From positions 1-57,537 of the forward strand of contig NZ_SNZE01000014.1 of assembly GCF_004363775.1 (NCBI RefSeq): 57,537 nucleotides of DNA, given 5' to 3'. How positions within the stretch are numbered: the first letter of the stretch is position 1; each line of letters starts with the position of its first letter. Shown piece after piece: positions 50,023-57,537 of this stretch. The position numbers and the translations under genes are program-made. The notes beneath the pieces were generated by a model that was not told the origin of the DNA, made no database searches, and worked only from the letters and a program-made list of their open reading frames with translations. Source of the DNA: Hydromonas duriensis (GTDB taxonomy: Bacteria > Pseudomonadota > Gammaproteobacteria > Burkholderiales > Burkholderiaceae).

Positions 50023-51174
50023 ATGTACACTCAAACATCAAACCCTCAAAATCTTCGCATCGGTGTCACCATTGGCTTACGTGAGCCGAATGAGTCGTTG
50101 TGGAATAACGGCATCAAACAAAATGCCGTTTTTTTAACTGAGGCGCTTAAACATTGCCCCAGCGTCCAATCCGTATGTTTGGTTAATGCCACCGATGTGC
50201 TCATTAGCGAACAACTGCCTTGGGACTTAGACCGCTGGCCTACGAAGAGCTTTGATGATGCCAAAGACGATTTGGATATTTTAATTGAGCTGGGTGGGCA
50301 AATCAGTTCTGAGCAAACCGAATACATCAAATCCCGCGGTACGCGTTTGATTTCTTACTGCTGTACCGTCGAGTACGTTTTAGCGATGGAATCTGTATTG
50401 TTTGGTCGCCCGCTGTGGGGCAGTAATTTATTCATCAACCAGCGTTACGATGCAGTTTGGATGATTCCACAAGTCGCCAATATCAGCCAATCGTACTTTT
50501 CGACCTTGCGTCGTCGTGAGGCCTGCGTCATCCCCTTTGTGTGGGACCCCGTTTTTATCGAAGCCCGCAGTGCATCACTCACGCATCACGGCGAATATCG
50601 ACCGCGCCCAAACCGCGGCAAACGGTTGAGCGTCATGGAGCCTAATCACGACGTGGTGAAGTTTTGTTTTTACCCCACGTTAATTGCGGAAGAAGCGTAT
50701 CGTTTGCGCCCCGATGCCATTGAAATTTTGCAGGTGACCAATGCTGAATACTTGGCTCATAACAGCAAGGAATTCGTAGCACTGATGCTGAAACTCGACA
50801 TTGTGCAACAACACAAAGCCGTTTTTCTAGGACGTTACGAAACACCGCTTTTTTTGTCCGAAGCCACCGATGTTGTGATTTCACATCAATGGGACAACCC
50901 TCTTAATTATTTTTATTTTGATGTGTGCTGGCAAGGCTATCCGCTGGTGCACAATGCACACATGTGCCCCGATTTGGGCTACTACTACGAAGGCAACAAT
51001 GCTGCTGTGGGCGCACAAGCCCTGCTCCGCGCCTTTGATGAGCATGACAACAATTGGCAAGACTACATCCAAAAGCAGCGCAGTATCATCAGCCGTTACC
51101 TGCCGGGTCACCCTGACATCACTAGACAATATAATGATTTGCTTAAACAAGTCATGTCTCAACCCATTATTTAA
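50023..51174 (+). CDS. DUF2827-family protein, copy 3 (putative glycosyltransferase)
   Basis: This is a 383-residue paralogue of the two DUF2827 genes upstream but more diverged: LRIGVTIGLREPNESLWNNG, IPFVWDPVF, MEPNHDVVKF and SHQWDNPLNYFYFDVCWQGY. It starts 2 nt after the methyltransferase-like gene and is followed by the first fusion gene 3 nt later, so the set is tightly coupled. Confidence 0.85.
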   Translation: MYTQTSNPQNLRIGVTIGLREPNESLWNNGIKQNAVFLTEALKHCPSVQSVCLVNATDVLISEQLPWDLDRWPTKSFDDAKDDLDILIELGGQISSEQTEYIKSRGTRLISYCCTVEYVLAMESVLFGRPLWGSNLFINQRYDAVWMIPQVANISQSYFSTLRRREACVIPFVWDPVFIEARSASLTHHGEYRPRPNRGKRLSVMEPNHDVVKFCFYPTLIAEEAYRLRPDAIEILQVTNAEYLAHNSKEFVALMLKLDIVQQHKAVFLGRYETPLFLSEATDVVISHQWDNPLNYFYFDVCWQGYPLVHNAHMCPDLGYYYEGNNAAVGAQALLRAFDEHDNNWQDYIQKQRSIISRYLPGHPDITRQYNDLLKQVMSQPII

Positions 51175-51177
51175 CCC

Positions 51178-52692
51178 ATGAACACACCCAAGTTTCACGT
51201 CACCGCCACTTTCAATGGCGTATATAGCTTTTATGAATGTTTATTATTCATTGTGAACGGCATCCGCGACCTCGGCTATGAGGTGACGTATGCCGACAAT
51301 CAGCTCAATCCCGATGCCATCAATATTGTGCTGGGTTCGTACTCAACCATCAGTCACCTCAACAGCTGGACTCGCTTGAGTCAACAGGCGGATAACATCA
51401 TCATTTACAACTGGGAACAAGTGGCACACGATGTGCCTTATTTCACCCAACGTTATTTTCGACAAATGATTAACGCACACGTTTGGGATTACAACCTGCG
51501 TAACATTGAGTCGCTCAAAAAAGCAGGGATACACGACATTCACCATGTGCCCATGTCGTTTGTACCTGAGATGTGCCGCGCTCCCAAGGTGGAACAGCAA
51601 GACATTGACGTCTTGTTTTATGGCATCATCAATGAACGACGTGCCGCTATTTTGCAAGCCATGCGCAACAAAGGGCTAAAGCTCGTCACCACTGAAGACA
51701 GCGGTTGGATGGCGGGAGAAAAACGAGATGAGTTGATAGCGCGCTCAAAAATTGTTCTGAACATGCATTTTTTTGACGTTGCACGTGTATTTGAAATTGC
51801 TCGAGTGTCCTACCTGCTCGCCAACAGCAAAGCCGTGGTATCTGAAATTGCCCCCAATACCGACATCGACGATGATATTCGCGCCGCCGTCGTCGGCGGA
51901 CAAGCTCAAGATTTACCTCAATTGTGCTGGGACTTGATTCATGACGATGCGCGCCGCCACGACCTTGGGCGCAAGGCTTTTGAACTGTTTTCACAACGGC
52001 ATGCCGCTCACGCACTCAAGCCCGCGATTGAGCGTTACTTGGCTCAACTAAACGCCAAACCTGCGCAGCTGGGCAATCCTCCCGAACACAGCGTTGCCTT
52101 GCCCAAAATTTTACAAATTGGGGCTGCGGAAAAGTGGAACTTCATGTATTGCAATATTGACGCCAATGCCAATTTTGCGCCAGATTTGCCTATTGACATC
52201 AGCCAGCCCGTGCCTTTTGAGCAGCCTTTGCATTCATGGCGTTTTGGTCATACCACGCTCACGCAGGGCTATTTCGATAAAATTATCGCCAAAAACGTGT
52301 TTCAACGTGTCAGCAACTTACAACAAGCCCTCACCAACTGCCTCGAACTGTTAAGCGAAGGCGGCATTGTCGAACTGAGCGTGCCCTTGGATTTGTCGCT
52401 CGACAGCTGGTCCTCACTCGAAGACTGTCGAACTTTTAACAGCTCAACATGGGAAAAATTACTTGACGAATGGTGGACGTATGGCTGGACTCACCATCGT
52501 CTTGAGATTGCCTCAATCGAATTTGGCTTGCACAATCCCTATGGCATGGGCGTACTCAAAGACAACGCCAATGATTGGGACTCTGCATTGCGCATGCCTC
52601 GTGCGATTGACACGATGAATGTTGTTTTGCGTAAACGCGCCCTTACAAACGAAGAAACAGAACTTTTACCCCAAGCACGCTTTTTAGACTGA
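51178..52692 (+). CDS. Glycosyltransferase / degenerate methyltransferase fusion, copy 1
   Basis: This is a 504-residue two-domain protein. Residues ~1-300 are glycosyltransferase-like (CgeB/GT1 type): INAHVWDYN, DIDVLFYGIINERRAAIL and FEIARVSYLLANSKAVVSE. Residues ~310-500 are homologous to the 197-residue methyltransferase-like protein upstream, but the SAM motif reads IGAAEKWNFMYCNID, so the glycine loop is lost and methyltransfer is doubtful. The downstream gene is a paralogue. Substrate unknown. Confidence 0.82.
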   Translation: MNTPKFHVTATFNGVYSFYECLLFIVNGIRDLGYEVTYADNQLNPDAINIVLGSYSTISHLNSWTRLSQQADNIIIYNWEQVAHDVPYFTQRYFRQMINAHVWDYNLRNIESLKKAGIHDIHHVPMSFVPEMCRAPKVEQQDIDVLFYGIINERRAAILQAMRNKGLKLVTTEDSGWMAGEKRDELIARSKIVLNMHFFDVARVFEIARVSYLLANSKAVVSEIAPNTDIDDDIRAAVVGGQAQDLPQLCWDLIHDDARRHDLGRKAFELFSQRHAAHALKPAIERYLAQLNAKPAQLGNPPEHSVALPKILQIGAAEKWNFMYCNIDANANFAPDLPIDISQPVPFEQPLHSWRFGHTTLTQGYFDKIIAKNVFQRVSNLQQALTNCLELLSEGGIVELSVPLDLSLDSWSSLEDCRTFNSSTWEKLLDEWWTYGWTHHRLEIASIEFGLHNPYGMGVLKDNANDWDSALRMPRAIDTMNVVLRKRALTNEETELLPQARFLD

Positions 52693-52705
52693 AACCACAC
52701 CCCAA

Positions 52706-54208
52706 ATGAACAAACCGAAAATTCACCTCACAACCATCACTGCGCACGATGCCTTCACAGATTGCATCTTGACCTGCCAAGAAGGGTTACGCGCACTGGG
52801 CTATGATGTGCATTATCAGCCTGAAATGCTGTTTCGGGACGAGCTCAATATTTTATTTTGCTCACAAATGCTGACGTGGAAAACCATCAAGCACTGCACC
52901 AATAACCGTGCCATCATTTACAACTGGGAGCCCGCCGACCCCAATATCGGCCGCTTCGTTCCAGGCTACCTGCGCCAAATGATTAACACCCACGTTTGGG
53001 ACTACAATGCGGGCAATGTGCAGCGACTTAAAGCCGCAGGCGTGCAAGACATACACCACGTACCGATGGGCTATGTTAAAGAAATGCAACGCGTACAAGC
53101 TGTCGAAGTTCAAGACATTGACGTGCTGTTCTACGGTGAAATCAACCATCGTCGCTCGGTTGTTATTGATGCCCTTCGCGCAAAAGGCTTGCGCGTAGTC
53201 ACCTCCGATGACACAGGTCGCATGACAGGCGAGCAGCGAGACCAGTACATCGCGCGCGCCAAAGTGGTGCTCAATATTCATTTATTGGAGAGCATCCAAG
53301 CCTTTGAAATCGCTCGCGTGGGCTATTTATTAGCGAATAAAAAAGCGGTTGTATCCGAGCTATCTGAGCTGGTCGATATCGAAGGCGACATTCGACATGC
53401 AGCAGCTTATGGTCACACCGATGACTTGCCTCAACTGTGCTGGGAGTTGGTGCATGACCATGCACGACGACATGAGCTGGAACAAAAAGGCTTTGACATT
53501 TTTTCCAAACGCCAAGCACGCGACATTTTAAAACCCGCCATTGAAAATTATTTTGAACAACTCAATCAAAATCCTCCCCTCATTGGCAACCAAGTCACGG
53601 TCAACACGCCCCTACCCAGCACCATGCAAATCAGCCCAGGTGTGTTTTGGCGTTATCACATGTGCAATGTTGATGCCAATGCGGACTTTGCCCCAGATTT
53701 ACCACTGAATTTATCTAAGCCTTTACCTTTTGGCGAAACCCTGTCCTCATGGCGTTTTGGTCAAGTTAAACTTGAGCCTGAATTATTTGATAAAATCATC
53801 GCAAACAAGGTTTTTCAGCGCGTTGACGACCCCATTCGTGTATTGACCAATTGCCTGCTGTTGCTCAAAGACGGCGGCACTCTTGAAATCACCGTTCCAT
53901 TGAACATGTCTTTAGGAGCGTGGTCTAACATCGATGACAAACGCTGTTTCAACGAAGAATCATGGAAACACATCATCAACGACGACTGGTGGCGTTACGG
54001 CTGGGATACCCATCGTTTTGACATCACTCGAACATCAGTCAGCTGCTATCATGGTTCTGGAACACAATTCTTGCAAGAGAACAATAACGATTGGGACTTG
54101 GCTTTACGCACCCCTCGCATCATTGACACACAAACCATCATTTTGCGCAAACGCGCTTTAAATGATGAGGATAAAACAATGTTGCCACAAATACAATTTT
54201 TAGACTGA
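52706..54208 (+). CDS. Glycosyltransferase / degenerate methyltransferase fusion, copy 2
   Basis: This is a 500-residue paralogue of the preceding gene with the same layout: INTHVWDYN, DIDVLFYGEINHRRSVVI, FEIARVGYLLANKKAVVSE, and the C-terminal methyltransferase-like part. Its motif I reads ISPGVFWRYHMCNVD, again without a normal glycine loop. Both copies end with QFLD or RFLD. It sits 13 nt after copy 1, consistent with tandem duplication. Confidence 0.82.
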   Translation: MNKPKIHLTTITAHDAFTDCILTCQEGLRALGYDVHYQPEMLFRDELNILFCSQMLTWKTIKHCTNNRAIIYNWEPADPNIGRFVPGYLRQMINTHVWDYNAGNVQRLKAAGVQDIHHVPMGYVKEMQRVQAVEVQDIDVLFYGEINHRRSVVIDALRAKGLRVVTSDDTGRMTGEQRDQYIARAKVVLNIHLLESIQAFEIARVGYLLANKKAVVSELSELVDIEGDIRHAAAYGHTDDLPQLCWELVHDHARRHELEQKGFDIFSKRQARDILKPAIENYFEQLNQNPPLIGNQVTVNTPLPSTMQISPGVFWRYHMCNVDANADFAPDLPLNLSKPLPFGETLSSWRFGQVKLEPELFDKIIANKVFQRVDDPIRVLTNCLLLLKDGGTLEITVPLNMSLGAWSNIDDKRCFNEESWKHIINDDWWRYGWDTHRFDITRTSVSCYHGSGTQFLQENNNDWDLALRTPRIIDTQTIILRKRALNDEDKTMLPQIQFLD

Positions 54209-54230
54209 CACGTTGTAAACAGGAACTCAA

Positions 54231-55031
54231 ATGACCGAAAAATTCTCGCTACTCAATGCCGATGTCATCATGTCGTATCGTGGCAACACGCCCGAACGCG
54301 AAGACAATTTATACGCGGTATTGCGTCACTTTGACTTAACTTATACCGACTACACCATTTGGCTCATGGAAGCCGATGCCGCACCAAAATTTGACTGGCG
54401 ACGTTTGTCTGACAACAAAGTGCGCCATGTTTTTTTCCCAAATTCAGGGCCTTTTCCCAAAGCCATGCTGTACAACATGGGCGCCAAATTAAGTCAAAGC
54501 CAAATTTTAATTTTTAATGACGTTGACTGCATCGCTGAGCCCAAAAACGTGCGAGACTCGGTAAGCGAATTGATTCACTTTAGACAACACGACGTTTTAT
54601 GCCCCTTCTGGGAAATGATTAATGTTGAAGGCGCGCTCAAGAAACGCTTTCTTGAAGACCCTCGTTACGAGCTGTTTAATGGCATCCATAAAAATGCACT
54701 GGTTCCAGAAACCAGTATTTTGTACGAACGCAATGCGGGCGGGATATTTATTTTTCGCCGCACAGACTTCATCAAAGTTGGCGGACTGAACATGCAATTT
54801 AAAGGTTGGGGCGGCGAAGACAGTGAACTGCTCCATCGCGCCACCCGCCTCGGTTTACGTTGGTCATCTCTAGGCACGCCGCTGTTCCACCTCAATCACG
54901 ATAGCCCAAACCGTGATGGCTGGCGAGAGCAAGCGATGCCCAATGTCGAACTGGGCAACCAAAGCGAACACATGCCCATTGAGCAACTGCAAGCCTTGGC
55001 GGACGAATTGCGTCAATTTTTTGTGGCATAA
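54231..55031 (+). CDS. GT-A glycosyltransferase with galactosyltransferase-7C motif, copy 1
   Basis: This is a 266-residue protein without signal or membrane segment. The GT-A fold DxD is NDVDC (Asp97-Asp99); the C-terminal motif KGWGGEDSELLHR (~191-203) is typical of the Glyco_transf_7C region in beta-1,4-galactosyltransferases and chondroitin polymerases. FKVGGLN-type FIKVGGLNMQF precedes it. Donor and acceptor unknown. It is followed by a paralogue. Confidence 0.85.
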   Translation: MTEKFSLLNADVIMSYRGNTPEREDNLYAVLRHFDLTYTDYTIWLMEADAAPKFDWRRLSDNKVRHVFFPNSGPFPKAMLYNMGAKLSQSQILIFNDVDCIAEPKNVRDSVSELIHFRQHDVLCPFWEMINVEGALKKRFLEDPRYELFNGIHKNALVPETSILYERNAGGIFIFRRTDFIKVGGLNMQFKGWGGEDSELLHRATRLGLRWSSLGTPLFHLNHDSPNRDGWREQAMPNVELGNQSEHMPIEQLQALADELRQFFVA

Positions 55032-55066
55032 ACCTCAACCTTAAACTTCAAAGTCATTGATTGATT

Positions 55067-55861
55067 ATGAACACCACTTCACTGCACAATATTGATGTCA
55101 TCATGTCTTTTCGTGGCAATACAGCCGAGCGTGAAGAGAATCTATACGCAGTACTGCGCCACTTCAGCCAAACGTACACAGACTATACGATTTGGCTGAT
55201 GGAATCAGATACCGCCCCAAAATTTAACTGGCATCGTGTGGCCGACCCACGCGTACAACATGTCTTCACTTACAGCGCGGGACCATTTCCAAAAGCTTTT
55301 TTGTACAATTTAGGTGCAAAATTGAGCCGCTGCGAAGCCTTGCTTTTTTTAGATGTGGACTGCATACCCAATCCAAGCGTACTGAGCAGCTGCGTTTACA
55401 ACATCATGTTCACCAAAAACAATGATGTACTCGTGCCCTATTTTGGCGCCATTAATATTGCGGGCGAAACCAAACAACGTTTTGTCGACAACCCATCTTA
55501 TGATGTTTTTACAGGCATTGACAAAAATCACCTCAACGAAGACTCCGTCTTGCTGTACGAAAGCAGCATGGGCGGCGCTTTTATTTTTAGACGTGAGGCC
55601 TACATTCGTGTCGGCGGGATGGACACAACATTCATCGGCTGGGGCGGTGAAGACAACGAATTTTTTTACCGTTCCAAAAGACTGGGCATCCCGTGGTCGT
55701 CTATGGACGTGCCCTTGTTCCACCTACATCACGACAGCACCCACCGCGAAGATTTCAATGCCAAAGCCATCGCCAACTCACAGCGAGCCTACCAAAGCAA
55801 CATCATGCCAATGGATGAGTTGCAACACATTGTGGAAAGGCTTAAGCCTTTCTTTAATTAA
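55067..55861 (+). CDS. GT-A glycosyltransferase with galactosyltransferase-7C motif, copy 2
   Basis: This is a 264-residue paralogue of the preceding gene: DVDC (LLFLDVDCIPNP), VGGMDTTFIGWGGEDNEFFYR, and a shared N-terminus (DVIMSFRGNTAEREENLYAV). The frame opens two codons earlier at a TTG; the ATG at 55067 is preferred. The ribosome-binding site is weak. It is the last gene of the cluster; an IS remnant starts 45 nt downstream. Confidence 0.85.
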   Translation: MNTTSLHNIDVIMSFRGNTAEREENLYAVLRHFSQTYTDYTIWLMESDTAPKFNWHRVADPRVQHVFTYSAGPFPKAFLYNLGAKLSRCEALLFLDVDCIPNPSVLSSCVYNIMFTKNNDVLVPYFGAINIAGETKQRFVDNPSYDVFTGIDKNHLNEDSVLLYESSMGGAFIFRREAYIRVGGMDTTFIGWGGEDNEFFYRSKRLGIPWSSMDVPLFHLHHDSTHREDFNAKAIANSQRAYQSNIMPMDELQHIVERLKPFFN

Positions 55862-55906
55862 AATAGTAATCTAGTTTTTATTATATTAAACATCAACTCG
55901 ATCAGA

Positions 55907-56054
55907 TGATCTTCCCTCGAATTGACGGACACCTTTTAACGTAAAAAGAGAGGTGTTAAATGCAACGCAATCGTTACGATGACTCATTCAAAGCTGAGGC
56001 AGTGAGTTTAGCATTATCAGGAGAGCTGAGTTACGCGGAAGTGGCTCGAGATTT
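55907..56054 (+). mobile_element. IS3-family left-end remnant (148 bp)
   Basis: This segment begins with TGATCT and matches 57155-57302 over 148 bp with two differences visible. It contains the IS left end, the ribosome-binding site and the first 95 nt of orfA (ATG at 55960), then is cut at GAGATTT. Confidence 0.85.
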
Positions 56055-57154
56055 TTAAACCGACCACTAGCCCTAAGTGCAACGGCATGTTGCAATAACG
56101 TACCCTCAGACTCATAAAACCAAGCAAGTCCTTTTCTCTCGCCATACTTTCTGACATCTTCATCATCAAACCCGAAGTTGTCCCAAAGCTCAAACTTAAA
56201 CTTCATTTTGCAATGCCCGCTTTCATCAGGTGGCGCGTATTCGGTTAAATGCACTTCAGCCCAAGCCACCGTGTCAATGCAAATCAATAAGCCATTAAAA
56301 ATGTTATACGGTTTTTCAGCAAAAGCGGGATTACTTAGTTTTATTGGGGTTCCATTATTATCTTTTTTATTCTGGTTTTTACTCTTAAAAACATTCCCCT
56401 TTTTAAACTCATTAATTTTCCAATGAATATTTTGTTTAAAAACTTTAATCACCCCCCAAATCACTCGATTTCGATACGAAGTGAAGTTTTTATCCGTAGC
56501 CATGGTTTTATTTAATACCCCATTTACAAAGGGTGCGGACTCATAATTTTTATTGGTTAAAAACCTATCGCGTAACGCATCAATCACCCCGCGCATATCA
56601 TAGTGAGCGGGTAAAAGCGCCAATTTAACCCGTTCAAACATCTGCTTGAATGATTCAATACACTGTTGCTCTGACATGTCGTTTACACTTGGATCGTGCC
56701 AAGGCGCATCAAACCGCATGCCTTTATGAGAGGTTCGGTCTTGTCCATCCATGAGGTAATTAGGAGCTGTCGCCACCAACAGCGGCAGTACAGGGGCGAC
56801 ATGGATGACATTGTTAATCTTACCATTGTCGCGCGGGCTGGCTACCAGCCCTTCGCGGTATTTCCATTGAGTCACAGACGGATAGAAACCCAGTTGAATT
56901 TTAGTCAAATCTCTTGGCGTTGCTTGGCTGTACAAAGTGGCGATGATGTTTTTACCGTTTAAGGCTTGGTTCGGCAAGGACTTTTTGTACACACCAAAAT
57001 GAATTTCAAAATGCGTAAATGCGGGATACGCCGAGCGGTCGATGGAATATTGCTCAGAAAAGCCATTTTTAAATGTTTGGTTTTTGACTGTGTTTTTAAT
57101 CTTTCCATTCACAAAAAACGTCATGTTGTACGTGAAGTCTGAATCTTTTGAGAG
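56055..57154 (-). pseudogene. DUF3289-like gene truncated by IS sequences
   Basis: The coding frame on the minus strand spans both IS ends, but only the ~366 codons between them belong to the gene. Recognisable DUF3289-type features are NDMSEQQCIESFKQMFERVK and LLICIDTVAWAEVHL. The segment FELWDNFGFDDEDV, followed by a Trp/Phe-rich segment, resembles the family's DHFGLD-type end. The natural start is missing at the right IS end and the 3' end is cut near GRFKN. DUF3289 proteins are often linked to secreted or VgrG-type cargo; that role is inference. The intact start and stop codons of the long open frame come from IS DNA. Confidence 0.7.
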
Positions 57155-57207
57155 TGATCTGCCCTCGAATTGACGGACACCTTTTAACGTAAAAAGAGAG
57201 GTGTCAA

Positions 57208-57513
57208 ATGCAACGCAATCGTTACGATGACTCATTCAAAGCTGAGGCAGTGAGTTTAGCATTATCAGGAGAGCTGAGTTACGCGGAAGTGGCTCGAGAT
57301 TTGGGTATAAACTACGGTACATTAACGAACTGGATTTATGAAACCATGAAGAATCCTAAAGCTGCCTCAACCAAAGGCCAAAGCCCAAGTCGCCAAGACT
57401 ATCAAACATTAGAGCGTCAACTCAAAGCCGCTCATAAAGAGCTTGATTTGCGCAAGCGGGAGATTGAATTCCTAAAAAAGGCAAGCGCGTACTTTGCGAG
57501 CCTGAAACCGTAA
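57208..57513 (+). CDS. IS3-family transposase OrfA
   Basis: This is a 101-residue DNA-binding OrfA. The helix-turn-helix is at ~5-45 (YDDSFKAEAVSLAL, YAEVARDLGINYGTLTNWI) and a leucine-zipper-like coiled coil at ~65-95 (LERQLKAAHKELDLRKREIE). An AGAGAGG ribosome-binding site precedes the ATG. A slippery site near the end would fuse it to OrfB. Confidence 0.92.
   Translation: MQRNRYDDSFKAEAVSLALSGELSYAEVARDLGINYGTLTNWIYETMKNPKAASTKGQSPSRQDYQTLERQLKAAHKELDLRKREIEFLKKASAYFASLKP
57474..57480 (+). promoter_or_regulatory. Programmed -1 frameshift site (A AAA AAG)
   Basis: The heptamer is in the right phase with orfA (CTA AAA AAG). The -1 frame stays open to the window end (GKRVLCEPETVKYAMIGQD), the usual OrfAB fusion of IS3 elements. 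Confidence 0.7.
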
Positions 57514-57537
57514 AGTACGCAATGATTGGTCAGGACG

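Larger units (their letters stand above)
57155..57537 (+). mobile_element. IS3-family insertion sequence, left part (runs off window)
   Basis: The left inverted repeat starts TGATCTGCCCTCG, with the 5'-TG typical of IS3 elements, followed by orfA and a -1 frameshift site. orfB and the right end are outside the window. Confidence 0.85.

Noticed and set aside
55988-57235. A full-length 415-codon gene on the minus strand
   Set aside because: Both ends lie in the antisense of IS3 left-end repeats; only the central part resembles DUF3289.

Overview
The window looks like a chromosome piece from a moderate-GC betaproteobacterium, most likely Burkholderiales. The evidence is the AtpIBEFHAGDC order, an mlaFEDAC phospholipid-transport operon with mlaA inside it, argS followed by a single-TM protein and dsbA, a DegS/AlgW-like protease divergent from nif3, aceK, and several DUF2827 genes. 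The genus cannot be fixed from the sequence alone.

Layout. (1) 1-9271: the 3' part of a very large CdiA/FhaB-type exoprotein gene (5' end outside the window), a partner gene overlapping it by 1 nt that is a candidate immunity gene, and a small lipoprotein gene. (2) 9474-15650: a glutathione/formaldehyde block. It holds gshA with an Lrp/AsnC regulator, an Atm1-type ABC exporter, and the adhC-fghA formaldehyde-oxidation operon, whose promoter carries a perfect palindrome at the -35 box. (3) 15684-20136: a GT41 (OGT/SPINDLY-like) glycosyltransferase and nif3, divergent from an htrA/degS-like protease and an unidentified helical protein. (4) 20248-23907: mlaFEDAC without mlaB. (5) 24012-31616: the complete F1Fo ATP synthase operon, with an extra lipoprotein gene between atpG and atpD, a consensus-like promoter and a clear terminator. 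(6) 31735-34706: comM, a pentameric ligand-gated ion channel homologue, and a small membrane protein. (7) 34850-39778: a possible small RNA, argS, an FtsN-like protein without a SPOR domain, two DsbA proteins (one soluble, one lipoprotein), and an SDR enzyme. (8) 40175-45414: an alkylsulfatase-like metallohydrolase, aceK and mltB. (9) 45630-55861: nine co-directional genes, almost all glycosyltransferase- or methyltransferase-like and built from three sets of paralogues. (10) 55907-57537: an IS3-family left-end remnant, a truncated DUF3289-like gene and a second, intact IS3-family left end that runs off the window.

The strongest candidates for something undescribed are the nine-gene glycosylation cluster and the lipoprotein gene embedded in the ATP synthase operon. 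The cluster has three DUF2827 proteins, two GT-methyltransferase fusions, a tandem GT-A protein, a methyltransferase and two galactosyltransferase-7C-like proteins, and no flippase, polymerase or sugar-nucleotide genes. Other points of interest are the CDI-type toxin/immunity end, the ion channel coupled to comM, the adhC operator, and the possible RNA upstream of argS.
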